From NCBI GenBank assembly GCA_943371535.1, contig CALRVE020000031.1:1-40811 (forward strand): a DNA stretch of 40,811 nt, read 5' to 3'. The translations under genes and the position numbers were made by a program. The notes beneath the pieces were generated by a model. It was not told the DNA's origin, ran no database searches, and saw nothing but the letters and a program-made list of their open reading frames with translations. This DNA is from UBA1930 sp943371535. GTDB lineage: Bacteria; Bacteroidota; Bacteroidia; Chitinophagales; Chitinophagaceae. Position 1 is the stretch's first letter, and every line of letters starts with the position of its first letter. Positions 17,119 through 26,453 of this stretch are shown one piece after another.

Positions 17119-18903
17119 TTATCTAAACGAATATACAACACCTCCAATTACATTCAATCCTAAAACTTCATATTGATTCCATCTTTGATATTTACTGTTC
17201 AATAAATTATTGAATTGCAACCATAAATTTAGTTTAGGCATAATGGTATATTCTATTGCAGCATTTAAATCAACCGCTGCACTTAATTTTTCGGCTTGCA
17301 AAGTTTTGGTTCTGTATCTAGCCCCATCCCAAATAAATACATCGGTTTTAAAATGAACATCTTTTAATATTTTCCATTTTAAAGAACCTGTAATTTCAAA
17401 TGGAATTAAGCCATAAGGTTTATCAAAATCGCTTTTGGTGAATTGAAAAATATTAATACCTGCTACTAAAGAAAATTTCTCTTGAATACTATACCCTAAT
17501 TCACCATGAATTTTTACAGCTTGCAAATTAGCGTCATTTACAATAAGAAAAGATTTGCCATCATTCAAATCATTTACAAACAAAGGCATATTTTTCATAC
17601 TCATAAAAGATACCCTTGCATTGTAAGTAAAATGACTACCTGCTGAACCCTTAAATCCTGCAAATTGCTCACTAATATTGGTATTGAACAAACTACTAGT
17701 AGGTTGCTGTAACCAAGGGTTAGTAGCAGCCAATGTTTGATAACTGTTCTTTTGGAAATAACCTAATGAACCTGCTTCAACAATAAATTTTTCGCCATTT
17801 ACTTTAACCTCAGCAGTTACATTGGGAAGCAATTTGGTTACACTATTATCCCATGTTGGTTGAATACCTACATTTAATTTTAGATTCTTTCCCTTATAAA
17901 TTAAAGAAGTATTTAAGTAAAATAAATTGTTATCTATTTTATTGGTTTTGGTTTGTAAAGAAGTAATATCGGCAGTTAAATCAACCAATAAAGAAAGTTC
18001 TTTTGAGAATGCTTTTGTTACAGGAACTTTTGTAACAACATTTACTTCATTGGCACTATTGGCATCAAAAAAATAATTGAATTGTAAACTTGGTTGATAG
18101 CTCAATCCAAATGTATTGGGTTCTTTTCTTTTAAACATGGCTTGTGCACCAATAGTATTGAACTGTTGTAACAACTGATTTTTATTAAAGGTGAGTGTAG
18201 TTGGTAAAAATCCATATTGATACTGAGTACTATTGTTGAAAAACAATTTACCTATCCACTCATGATTATTTTTTGTTTGATAATTGCCACTTACTGCAAC
18301 TGCTGTTTTTGAAAATTCTTGAAAAGCTAAATTACCTTTTGCAGAATTATGCATCGCATAAACTGAAGTTCTACTTGTTTTACCATTGCCAAAACTCCAG
18401 CCAGTTTCTATATATGGAGAACTGAAACTTCCATAACCTGCTTTTACGTAACCATTATTGGTCCACATATAACCACTATCTACCACTAATGCCAAAGGTT
18501 TAATTGGTACGGGTTGATAAGAGAAAAATAAATTTTGTGCAGGCACAACATAAGTTAAAGGCATTTTAGCAGTATCTAAAAAGGGCGTTGCTGCCGAAAA
18601 ATTAATTTTAGCTGCATTGCGTAAAGTAGGTTTAAAAGCTGCATATAACACAACCACATCGGGTTTACTTGTATCGCTAGAAAGTTTGGCAGTTGTAGCA
18701 GGTACATCTGTTTCGGTACTGTTGGTAGTTGTTGTATTCTTGGGTGTTGTAGTAACCGTTTTATTAGAAGTTACTTTTTTAGTGCTGCTCTTTTTTACTG
18801 TAGTTTTTTTATTAGCAGTTTTTCTTCTTTGTTGTGCAAAACTGTTATTGGCAAAAAAAACTATTGCCACCAATAAAAAAGATATTTTCAATAATTGTTG
18901 CAT
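17119..18903 (-). CDS. TonB-receptor-like outer-membrane beta-barrel without plug
   Basis: A 594-residue protein from the ATG at 18903. An earlier in-frame ATG (18954) adds 17 charged residues before the signal peptide and overlaps the upstream gene, so it was rejected. Residues 1-24 are a signal peptide ending NNSFAQ. Residues about 25-85 are a Lys/Thr-rich low-complexity linker. The remainder has alternating aromatic strands and finishes LWLQFNNLLNSKYQRWNQYEVLGLNVIGGVVYSFR, the ending typical of TonB-dependent receptors. No plug domain or TonB box is visible and the protein is short for a receptor, so it is better read as a barrel partner of the TPR protein 10 bases upstream than as a nutrient transporter. 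Confidence 0.75.
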   Translation of the reverse strand: MQQLLKISFLLVAIVFFANNSFAQQRRKTANKKTTVKKSSTKKVTSNKTVTTTPKNTTTTNSTETDVPATTAKLSSDTSKPDVVVLYAAFKPTLRNAAKINFSAATPFLDTAKMPLTYVVPAQNLFFSYQPVPIKPLALVVDSGYMWTNNGYVKAGYGSFSSPYIETGWSFGNGKTSRTSVYAMHNSAKGNLAFQEFSKTAVAVSGNYQTKNNHEWIGKLFFNNSTQYQYGFLPTTLTFNKNQLLQQFNTIGAQAMFKRKEPNTFGLSYQPSLQFNYFFDANSANEVNVVTKVPVTKAFSKELSLLVDLTADITSLQTKTNKIDNNLFYLNTSLIYKGKNLKLNVGIQPTWDNSVTKLLPNVTAEVKVNGEKFIVEAGSLGYFQKNSYQTLAATNPWLQQPTSSLFNTNISEQFAGFKGSAGSHFTYNARVSFMSMKNMPLFVNDLNDGKSFLIVNDANLQAVKIHGELGYSIQEKFSLVAGINIFQFTKSDFDKPYGLIPFEITGSLKWKILKDVHFKTDVFIWDGARYRTKTLQAEKLSAAVDLNAAIEYTIMPKLNLWLQFNNLLNSKYQRWNQYEVLGLNVIGGVVYSFR

Positions 18904-18913
18904 GATGAATGAT

Positions 18914-21900
18914 TTATTGTGGTTCAACTTTATTGGCTTTGTTTTTTTCTTCAATTACTTTGGCTAATTTTTCTTCTGCCTCTTTTTTTAATTCTGGTAT
19001 AGTTGCATTTTCAGCAATACTTTTAAAAGTAGCTTCGGCATTGAAATAATCTTTTTGGGCAAAATAAATATCGCCTAAGAGAATATAACTTTTGGTTACC
19101 CAATATTCGTATGATCCATATTTTTTAATTACATCAAATGCTGCTTTTTCGGCATCAGTGTACTTTAATTTGATGAGTAAAATTTCTGCAATTCGGTATT
19201 GAGCTTCTGCACTAAATTCTGATTTGCCAATTGCAATTACTGCTTTGTAAAAAGTAGTGGCTTCGTCTAACTTATTTTCTATTTGATAGCTTTTAGCTAC
19301 AATCATACTTGCCATCATTTTATCATCTGCAGCAATTCCTTTTTCTTTCAACAACTCTTGTGCATTGGCAGAAGCTTCTATCCATTTTTGCAATTTATAT
19401 TGGCACCGCAATAAACCTCTCATGGCTTCTAACTTGGTTTCTTGTTGATTGGTGAGTGATTTTACTTGAGCAAAATATTTCTCAGCATTGGCATAATCTT
19501 TATTATCAAAGTAATAAATTCTTGCACTTTGCAATGCACTTCTTTCGGCATATACATTGGGTGCTTTTGCTGCAACTGCTTCATAAAAAGGTAAAGCAGC
19601 ATTAAAATCTTTACTAACAATATTTATTTCGGCCGAAAAGTAATTGGCTTCTATTGAGTAACGACCATCAGAGAATTTAGACAAGTATTCGGCAAATCCT
19701 TTTTTTGCAGCAGGAAAATCTCTTTGCTCGTAACGAATCATAGCTGAACGATAGGTTAAAGAATCGGCTTCACTATACGTTACAGTTTTACCATTCTCTT
19801 TCATAAACGTAATAAACTCACCTGGTTTTTGATCTTCAACAAATATCTTTCTTATGTATTCTACTGCATCATCACTCTCAGGAGAGTTAGGGTATTTTAC
19901 TACCAATGTTTTAAAGAAGCCTAACGATTCGCTATTTTTTTGCAAGTTGAAATAAGCAATACCAATTTTTAAATAAGCTTGCGGATGCCAACTATTGGCT
20001 CTTTTATCGTTCAATATTTTTTCTAGATAAGGAATAGATTCACTCCATTTTTCATCGGCTAAATAAGTGTTGGCAATTTCCATATTGGCTTCAACAATTA
20101 AAGGTGAGCTAGGAAATTTTAATGGAAGCGTTTGCAACAAACTTATTTTATCGGCAGTTTTATTGGTTGCTCCAGCAATAATAGCTCTTTGATACAAAGC
20201 ATAGTCGGCTTGTGCTAAATTTAAATTCATTACTTCTTCATACATCTTTAAGGCTTGCTTAAAGTTCTTCATCATATAATAACAATCTGCTGCTCGTATA
20301 AAAGCATCTTGTTGTAAAATTGGAGAAGAGTAAGCTACATTTACGACTACTTTTTCAAATAATTCTAACGCAGCTTTGTAGTTTTCCTTCTTCATAAAAC
20401 AATAACCTGCATTATAACGTGCATTAGCAGCATTGGCTTCGCCATTTGTTATAGGATCTTTTAAATAGCTCGTAAAAAAGCTAAGTGCATCTTCAGTTTG
20501 TCCTTTTCTGTAAGCAATTTCTCCTTTCCAGAAATATACAAATTGTATTTGCTGTGAATTGTAGGGCACTTGTAAAATTCTTGTAAGCAATTCATCGGCT
20601 TTATCTAGCTGTTGATCGTTAATATACTCTACTGCTCTACCGTATAAAATTTTAGGATATACTTTTTTAGCATTTTCACTTTTTTGTGCAAGTCCATCAA
20701 ACAATTCTAAGGCTTCTTTATAATTACTGGTATTTGATAAAACTGCAATTTGTAATTCTTTTGCTTCTTGAATAAAAGTAGATGAACTATAATTGACAAT
20801 AAAATCTTTAAGTTCTTTTATAGCAATATCCATGTAGCCCAATTCATAACTCAACTTTGCATAACTAAATACTGATACTTCTTTTTGTTTGGCATTGCTA
20901 TTATTACTTGCACAAAATAAAAATGCATTTCTTGCACTCGATTTATCTTTTACTTTCAAGTATGCATCGGCCAACAAATACATGCTGTTTTGTGCCAATG
21001 AATCTTCTTTGCCACCCAATTGTTTAAAGCCAACGATAGCTTTATTCCAATTGCTAGCCTCATAATAGCAGTAACTTAATTCGTATAAATCTTCTCTTCG
21101 TACTTTTTCATTTTTATTTACATATTCTTCCAAATAAGGTAGGGCTTCTGCATATTTTCTTTTCTCAAATAAAGCATGACCCAAGAGTTGCTTTAACTGA
21201 ATATCGTAATACTGTCCACCTTTTGCTATAGCATTTTTTGCATAATCAATTGCTTTATCACGTTCTCCACCAAAATAATAAATTTCAGCAATATAAAAAG
21301 GAACAATGTTTTGGTAAGCCGGACTTTTTTCTACTATTTGAAATGAACTCAACGCTTCTTTATATTTTTTCTCATAAAACATAATAAAGCCGTAATAATA
21401 ATTTGCATCGGTATAATTTGGGTCTGTTGTAAGCTGACGGATAGCGTTGAACAACGGTTTTGCTTTATCAAATTGTTGAATCGTAAAATAACCATACGCT
21501 TGATGAAACTTCATATCGGCAATTTCACGATTGGTTAAATTATCGATGGTAGTTTTAGCGTAATAATTGCTAGCATCGCTAAATTTTCTTTTGCGATAAT
21601 AATATTCTGCCAAATGATAACTCATCATGCCTACTTTGTGTGCATTGGCTTCTAACGCAATAAATTCAACTGCTAAAGGTTCTATAGTTACATCGTTTAA
21701 CCATAAGCCACATACCAATGTATAATATTTACTTTCTACTTGAATATGAACAGGCAAATTGCTTAAACCATTGGCATTGGTATACAAACTCTTAAAAATT
21801 GGAAATGCCAAACTGTATTGTTCTTTTTGCCAATATTCTTTAGCAATTTTAAAAGCCTCATCGGGGTCGTTATTGTTCTTGGTAGATTGTGCTGTTGTAA

Positions 21901-21955
21901 ATATTGCAATAGTAATTGCAATACATACCAGCATTATTTTTTTCAGTTGTTGCAT
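18914..21955 (-). CDS. Large exported tetratricopeptide-repeat protein
   Basis: A 1013-residue protein with a signal peptide (MQQLKKIMLVCIAITIAIFTTAQ) and TPR-like helical hairpins along almost the whole chain, for example AKEYWQKEQYSLAFPIFKSL, GYFTIQQFDKAKPLFNAIRQL, SYCYYEASNWNKAIVGFKQL and AEATFKSIAENATIPELKKEAEEKL. No catalytic motif was found. It is probably a periplasmic or outer-membrane-associated scaffold. It begins a tight three-gene operon with the plug-less barrel and the HU-domain protein (10- and 9-base gaps), which implies a shared job at the envelope. A possible -7 element (TAAATTTA on the minus strand, about 21966-21973) lies close to the start and is weak. Confidence 0.85.
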   Translation of the reverse strand: MQQLKKIMLVCIAITIAIFTTAQSTKNNNDPDEAFKIAKEYWQKEQYSLAFPIFKSLYTNANGLSNLPVHIQVESKYYTLVCGLWLNDVTIEPLAVEFIALEANAHKVGMMSYHLAEYYYRKRKFSDASNYYAKTTIDNLTNREIADMKFHQAYGYFTIQQFDKAKPLFNAIRQLTTDPNYTDANYYYGFIMFYEKKYKEALSSFQIVEKSPAYQNIVPFYIAEIYYFGGERDKAIDYAKNAIAKGGQYYDIQLKQLLGHALFEKRKYAEALPYLEEYVNKNEKVRREDLYELSYCYYEASNWNKAIVGFKQLGGKEDSLAQNSMYLLADAYLKVKDKSSARNAFLFCASNNSNAKQKEVSVFSYAKLSYELGYMDIAIKELKDFIVNYSSSTFIQEAKELQIAVLSNTSNYKEALELFDGLAQKSENAKKVYPKILYGRAVEYINDQQLDKADELLTRILQVPYNSQQIQFVYFWKGEIAYRKGQTEDALSFFTSYLKDPITNGEANAANARYNAGYCFMKKENYKAALELFEKVVVNVAYSSPILQQDAFIRAADCYYMMKNFKQALKMYEEVMNLNLAQADYALYQRAIIAGATNKTADKISLLQTLPLKFPSSPLIVEANMEIANTYLADEKWSESIPYLEKILNDKRANSWHPQAYLKIGIAYFNLQKNSESLGFFKTLVVKYPNSPESDDAVEYIRKIFVEDQKPGEFITFMKENGKTVTYSEADSLTYRSAMIRYEQRDFPAAKKGFAEYLSKFSDGRYSIEANYFSAEINIVSKDFNAALPFYEAVAAKAPNVYAERSALQSARIYYFDNKDYANAEKYFAQVKSLTNQQETKLEAMRGLLRCQYKLQKWIEASANAQELLKEKGIAADDKMMASMIVAKSYQIENKLDEATTFYKAVIAIGKSEFSAEAQYRIAEILLIKLKYTDAEKAAFDVIKKYGSYEYWVTKSYILLGDIYFAQKDYFNAEATFKSIAENATIPELKKEAEEKLAKVIEEKNKANKVEPQ

Positions 21956-22133
21956 AAGAGGTATCTAAATTTAGGAACTAAGGTGTTAGTTTCTTTTCTT
22001 AAGAAAACGCAAAATCGTTAGATAAAACTACAATTACTACAAGCTTTTGTACCCATTATCACTCATTTGTGGATAAACAAAATAACTGTAATGAGTTATG
22101 AAGTCTTTAACATTCTTGTTCACTAAATAGCAC

Positions 22134-22160
22134 AAAAAAACCGCTAACAATGCAGCGGTT
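22134..22160 (-). terminator. Intrinsic terminator of the deoxynucleoside kinase gene
   Basis: Read on the minus strand, AACCGCT pairs with AGCGGTT across an 8-base loop (22139-22160) and is followed by seven T residues (22140-22134). It lies 26 bases after the kinase stop codon. Confidence 0.85.
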
Positions 22161-22185
22161 AAAGGTATTTTGTGCTGAAAATATT

Positions 22186-22821
22186 TTAGAACAAACCAAA
22201 TAAAGTACCATCTACTTTACTAATAATTTCTCCTAAATCTTCTTCGCTTTCACCAAATTTGTTTTTGTCGCAATCTATAATTAACAACGGACCTTCTTTA
22301 TAATTATCAATCCATTTATTATACAATTCGTTTAACTTTTTTAAGTAATCTAAACGAATATTTTCTTCGTATTCTCTACCTCTTTTTTGAATTTGCCCTA
22401 CCAATGTTGGTACACTAGCTTTTAGGTAAATTAATAAATCGGGAGGTTGAACCATTGTTTTTAAGGTTTGAAAAAACTTGTAGTAGTTTTCAAAATCACG
22501 TTTACTCATTAAACCCATGTCGTGTAGATTGGGAGCAAAAATGTTGGCATCTTCGTAAATGGTTCTATCTTGAATAATGGTTTCAGTACCTCTATGAATA
22601 TCTAATAATTGATTTAAACGGCTGTTTAAAAAATAGATTTGCAAGTTGAAACTCCAACGAGGCATATCTTCATAAAAATCCATTAAATATGGATTATGAT
22701 CTACATCTTCAAACTGAGGAATCCAACGATAATGCTTGCTCAACATTTCGGTTAGGGTTGTTTTTCCTGCTCCAATATTACCTGCAACAGCAACATGTTT
22801 TGGTTTTTTAGCTTTGGCCAT
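22186..22821 (-). CDS. Deoxynucleoside kinase (deoxyguanosine/deoxyadenosine kinase family)
   Basis: A 211-residue kinase from the ATG at 22821. Upstream in-frame ATGs would add 19 hydrophobic residues that do not fit a cytoplasmic enzyme and were rejected. The P-loop is GNIGAGKT (14-21), QDRTIYED (84-91) carries the conserved DR pair, and KRGREYEENIRLDYL is the LID-like region. It uses ATP to phosphorylate purine or pyrimidine deoxynucleosides in salvage; which base is preferred cannot be read from sequence. An intrinsic terminator follows at 22134-22160, so transcription probably stops before the TPR operon. Confidence 0.9.
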   Translation of the reverse strand: MAKAKKPKHVAVAGNIGAGKTTLTEMLSKHYRWIPQFEDVDHNPYLMDFYEDMPRWSFNLQIYFLNSRLNQLLDIHRGTETIIQDRTIYEDANIFAPNLHDMGLMSKRDFENYYKFFQTLKTMVQPPDLLIYLKASVPTLVGQIQKRGREYEENIRLDYLKKLNELYNKWIDNYKEGPLLIIDCDKNKFGESEEDLGEIISKVDGTLFGLF

Positions 22822-22949
22822 GGGGATGAGTATATTCAAAAAAAATAATAAATTTTCAACAATAATTTGCATGAACAAACTATTTTTGAGCGGTGAAAGT
22901 AGGGTTTATTGGCAAAAAAGCCACAAAACATTTTGGGTAATTTTTCACC

Positions 22950-23954
22950 TTAGCCCAACACCGCTTTTCTTACCAATTGAATGGTTTTTTGTGCACTTTC
23001 TCTAGCTTTTTCGGCTCCTTGTTGAATAATTGTATTCAATAACTCCTGATTATTTTGCAAATCGGCCGCTTTTTCTCTAATTGGCTGAATAAAGTTCACC
23101 ATATCTTCTGCCAATTGTTTCTTCATATCGCCATAACGAATAATGCAATTTCCAGCACTGCTGTTATTAAAGTCATGTTCAAATTTTTGTACCACATCTG
23201 CCCCACTTACTATTTTCATTAGCGTAAAGAGGTTTTCAATATAATCGGGCTTAATGCTATTGGGTTCTGCAGGACCACTATCGGTTTTGGCTTTCATTAT
23301 TTTTTTACGAACAATATCATCTTCATCGGCCAAGTAAAGTGTGGCCAATTGATTTTCACTTTTACTCATTTTACCATTGCCATCTAAACTTAAAATTTTG
23401 GTAAGTTCACCACCATAATTAAAGCCATAAGGTAAAGGAAAAACTTCGCCATAACGATAGTTGAAACGTTCGGCAAAATTTCTTGCCATTTCCATGTGTT
23501 GCTCCTGATCTTTACCAACAGGCACTTTCACTGCTCTGTGAATTAAAATATCGGCAGCTTGTAAAACCGGATACGTTAATAATCCTGCATTTACATTATC
23601 GGGATTTAGTCGAACTTTTTCTTTAAAAGTCACCGTTTTTTCTAATTCGCCTTTATAAGCCATCATGTTTAAAAACAAATACAGTTCTGCAATTTCAGGA
23701 ACATCGCTCTGTACATATAAAGAAACTTTGTTAGGGTCTAAACCACAAGCAATGTTTTCTGCAACTACCCTATTCACTGCAATTTTTAGTTCTTTGGTAT
23801 CGGGATGAGTGGTTAACGAATGCCAATTGGCTACAAAAAAATAGCATTCAAACTCATCTTGCATACGTACATAATTACGCATTGCACCAAAATAATTGCC
23901 TAAATGTAAAAATCCTGTTGGGCGAATGCCACTTAATACAACCTCTTTTGCCAT
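22950..23954 (-). CDS. trpS: Tryptophan--tRNA ligase
   Basis: A 334-residue class I aminoacyl-tRNA synthetase charging tRNA-Trp. The HIGH-type motif is HLGN (17-20) after SGIRPTGFLHLGNYFGAM, and KMSKS is at 195-199. The ATG at 23954 gives the family's usual N-terminus and length. The frame remains open for 65 more codons upstream to 24149, but that stretch encodes a repetitive SSIHPLSTHVSPLTTSDSPF sequence unrelated to TrpRS and is taken as leader DNA. The kinase gene follows on the same strand after about 130 bases. Confidence 0.95.
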   Translation of the reverse strand: MAKEVVLSGIRPTGFLHLGNYFGAMRNYVRMQDEFECYFFVANWHSLTTHPDTKELKIAVNRVVAENIACGLDPNKVSLYVQSDVPEIAELYLFLNMMAYKGELEKTVTFKEKVRLNPDNVNAGLLTYPVLQAADILIHRAVKVPVGKDQEQHMEMARNFAERFNYRYGEVFPLPYGFNYGGELTKILSLDGNGKMSKSENQLATLYLADEDDIVRKKIMKAKTDSGPAEPNSIKPDYIENLFTLMKIVSGADVVQKFEHDFNNSSAGNCIIRYGDMKKQLAEDMVNFIQPIREKAADLQNNQELLNTIIQQGAEKARESAQKTIQLVRKAVLG

Positions 23955-24207
23955 AGGTAGCGAAGATAATTGTTTGATAGATTTTGATGCTAAAAAAAAC
24001 GGAAATGGAGAATCCGAAGTAGTGAGTGGTGAAACATGAGTGGAGAGTGGGTGAATTGAGGAATTTAAAATAATAGTTAATAAGTTAACTAATGATGTAT
24101 TGGTTACCTTCATCTTAAGTAATTTCAAAAACATAATTGATTGAACCAATACTAATCAAGTTTTGAAACGCTTTAATACTTTATTCAATGAACTTAAATA
24201 GTAGAAT

Positions 24208-25467
24208 ATGCAACAGAAAGTAGTGATTATTGGAGGCGGTTTTGCAGGAATACAATTGGCTAAAAATTTAGATGAACAATATTTTGATGTTTTATTAATT
24301 GATAAAATTAATCATCACCAATTTCAGCCTTTGTTTTATCAGGTAGCCACTTCTCAGATAGAACCTTCTAGTATTTCATTTCCGTTGCGTAATCTTTTTA
24401 AACGAAAAAAAAATGTAGAAATCCGACTTGCAGAAGTAGAATCGATTAACCAAGAAGAAAAAAATATTGAAACATCTATAGGAAAATTCAACTACGATAT
24501 TTTAGTCATTGCTATGGGTTGTACAACCAATTTCTTTGGCAATAAAAACATTGAAAGCAATGCATTCACGTTGAAATCTACTTACGATGCTATTCAAATA
24601 AGAAATCATATTCTGCAAACTTTTGAAGATATTATTTCAGCTTCAGCAAAAGAAAAAGATGCTTTAATGAATTTAGTAATTGTTGGTGCAGGCCCCACAG
24701 GCGTTGAGTTAGCAGGTTCGTTTGCCGAAATAAAAGCATTTATATTACCTAAGGATTACCCTAGAATAGATTTCAGTCAGTTTAACATTACCTTAGTTGA
24801 AGGCAGCAAATACACCCTAAGCAATATGAGTGACAATGCCAGAAAAGCTTCAGAAGAATATCTTTTAAAAATGGGTGTTCATGTAAAAAAAGAAGTGTTT
24901 GTACAAAACTATGATGGAGAAACTTTAACCTTAAGTAATAACGAAACCATTAAAAGTAAAACCGTTATTTGGGCTGCTGGTGTTACAGCCAATACCATTA
25001 AAGGATTGCCTAAAGAAGCCATTGCGTATGGTAATAGAATTAAAGTTGATAGAACCAATAAGGTAGAGAGCTGCCAACATATTTATGCCATTGGAGACAT
25101 TTGTTATATGGAAACTCCTTTGTATGCAAAAGGTCATCCTCAAGTAGCCAACGTGGCAATTAATCAGGCTAAATTATTAGGTAAAAACTTAAAGGCAATT
25201 GTTCAAGGAAAAGAAACTAAACCATACGAATACAAAGATTTAGGTTCTATGGCTACTATTGGTAGAAACAAAGCTGTGGTTGATGTTGGTTCAATAAAAT
25301 TGAAAGGTTATTTTGCTTGGTTAATATGGATGTTTTTACATTTAATGCTTATTTTAAGTGTAAAAAATAAGCTGATTATTTTTATTAACTGGGCTTGGGC
25401 TTATATTAGTAAAGACACCTCTTTACGATTAATATTGAAGAATAATAATCAACAAGTGATTAAATAA
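24208..25467 (+). CDS. ndh: Type II NADH dehydrogenase / NAD(P)/FAD-dependent oxidoreductase
   Basis: A 419-residue single-subunit flavoprotein. The FAD-binding motif is GGGFAG (9-14), the NADH-binding motif is GAGPTGVELAG (160-170), and the third FAD contact is in HIYAIGDICYME. HHQFQPLFYQVATSQIEPS is the pattern of quinone-linked NDH-2 enzymes, which pass electrons from NADH to quinone at the inner face of the membrane without proton pumping. A hydrophobic, aromatic C-terminal region (YFAWLIWMFLHLMLILSVKNKLIIFINWAWAYI) probably forms the membrane-contact helices. It is divergent from trpS. Confidence 0.92.
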   Translation: MQQKVVIIGGGFAGIQLAKNLDEQYFDVLLIDKINHHQFQPLFYQVATSQIEPSSISFPLRNLFKRKKNVEIRLAEVESINQEEKNIETSIGKFNYDILVIAMGCTTNFFGNKNIESNAFTLKSTYDAIQIRNHILQTFEDIISASAKEKDALMNLVIVGAGPTGVELAGSFAEIKAFILPKDYPRIDFSQFNITLVEGSKYTLSNMSDNARKASEEYLLKMGVHVKKEVFVQNYDGETLTLSNNETIKSKTVIWAAGVTANTIKGLPKEAIAYGNRIKVDRTNKVESCQHIYAIGDICYMETPLYAKGHPQVANVAINQAKLLGKNLKAIVQGKETKPYEYKDLGSMATIGRNKAVVDVGSIKLKGYFAWLIWMFLHLMLILSVKNKLIIFINWAWAYISKDTSLRLILKNNNQQVIK

Positions 25468-25833
25468 TTGAAGTGAGTAGTTATAATGGTTGTTTAGAAG
25501 TTGAGATTTTCCCAATACCATTTACATATTTGATGTCAGCCTGAGTAAACAATTTCTGCTTCGCAGAAAAGCATTTTCAAAATGACATTGTTGCCACGGA
25601 TGTGCGGAAAATCACGGATTCGTTGATATTGAATATTATATATTCCGTACTAATCCGTGCATCCGTGGCAATAAAAAAATCATTTGTTTACAAATATTTT
25701 CAATGATTTACAATATCTGTCATTGGCAGACTGTCGAAGGCTAATCCATTTAGTTCCCTTTTGTTCAAAGGTTTCGACAAGCTCAACCTGACATTTTCAT
25801 TTTCTTTTGGCAACATTTTGCTAAACTTAAAGA
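25468..25833. repeat. 366-base intergenic spacer built of dispersed-repeat hairpins
   Basis: No gene is present between the convergent ndh and CYTH genes. Three repeat-like parts can be seen. First, TTTCTGC (25553-25559) pairs with GCAGAAA (25563-25569). Second, TTGCCACGGATG (25591-25602) pairs perfectly with CATCCGTGGCAA (25660-25671), with further ACGGATT/AATCCGT matches inside. Third, TGTCGAA (25732-25738) faces TTCGACA (25773-25779) in a GGTTTCGACAAGCTCAACC context. All three resemble intergenic repeats found across Bacteroidota genomes. Confidence 0.7.
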
Positions 25834-26355
25834 TCAATCACCAATATTATTTAACAATAAATCACTATACGATTCAGCAATATAATCGACAGATTGAACG
25901 CCTAAAAATTGTGCATAATAGTTACATTGTTCTTGCAATTGTTCAACAGTAATAGAACCATCGGTATCTATAGCTTCAACTTCTATAAATGTTCCTAAAC
26001 CTTCTACCCTATCAAAATGAAATTTTACATTGTTGATAAAGTAAATTTTTCTATACTTATCTACCACTACTTTAATACCATGTACTTTGGTTAATAGTTC
26101 TTTCAATTCTTTGCTTGGTGCATGATTGTATAACAAAACATTGGATTGTTTAGCATCATTGGTATTGGCACGTTCGTAATAAATCAATGCATTTTCAATA
26201 GTGCCTTCTCTCAACTTTAATCTACCTGCATTAACATTAAAATAGGTATCCACTTGATGGTCTAAACCAATAAAGGCTGGATTTAATGTTTTAAGTTTTT
26301 CTTCTGCACTATCTATGTTACTATAGTGGGCTTTAAATTCTATATTGGTGGGCAT
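25834..26355 (-). CDS. CYTH-domain protein (class IV adenylate cyclase / triphosphatase-like)
   Basis: A 173-residue protein from the ATG at 26355; an earlier in-frame ATG adds 21 residues not typical of the fold. The start NIEFKAH carries a reduced ExK form of the CYTH ExExK signature. Further family features are KLREG, LIYYERAN, VDKYRKIYFINNVKFHFDRVEGLGTFIEVEA, and a C-terminal helix before YSDLL. CYTH enzymes hydrolyse or cyclise triphosphates in a metal-bound tunnel; whether this one makes cAMP, cleaves thiamine triphosphate or cleaves inorganic triphosphate cannot be decided. It is divergent from the S9 peptidase gene by about 100 bases. Confidence 0.85.
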   Translation of the reverse strand: MPTNIEFKAHYSNIDSAEEKLKTLNPAFIGLDHQVDTYFNVNAGRLKLREGTIENALIYYERANTNDAKQSNVLLYNHAPSKELKELLTKVHGIKVVVDKYRKIYFINNVKFHFDRVEGLGTFIEVEAIDTDGSITVEQLQEQCNYYAQFLGVQSVDYIAESYSDLLLNNIGD

Positions 26356-26453
26356 TTTATTCCAAAAATAAGCAATCAAACATCCATTCATACAAACTGT
26401 TTTTGTAAAATCATTCAATGCTTATCTTCACCTTCTTAAATAAACGCTAGAGT

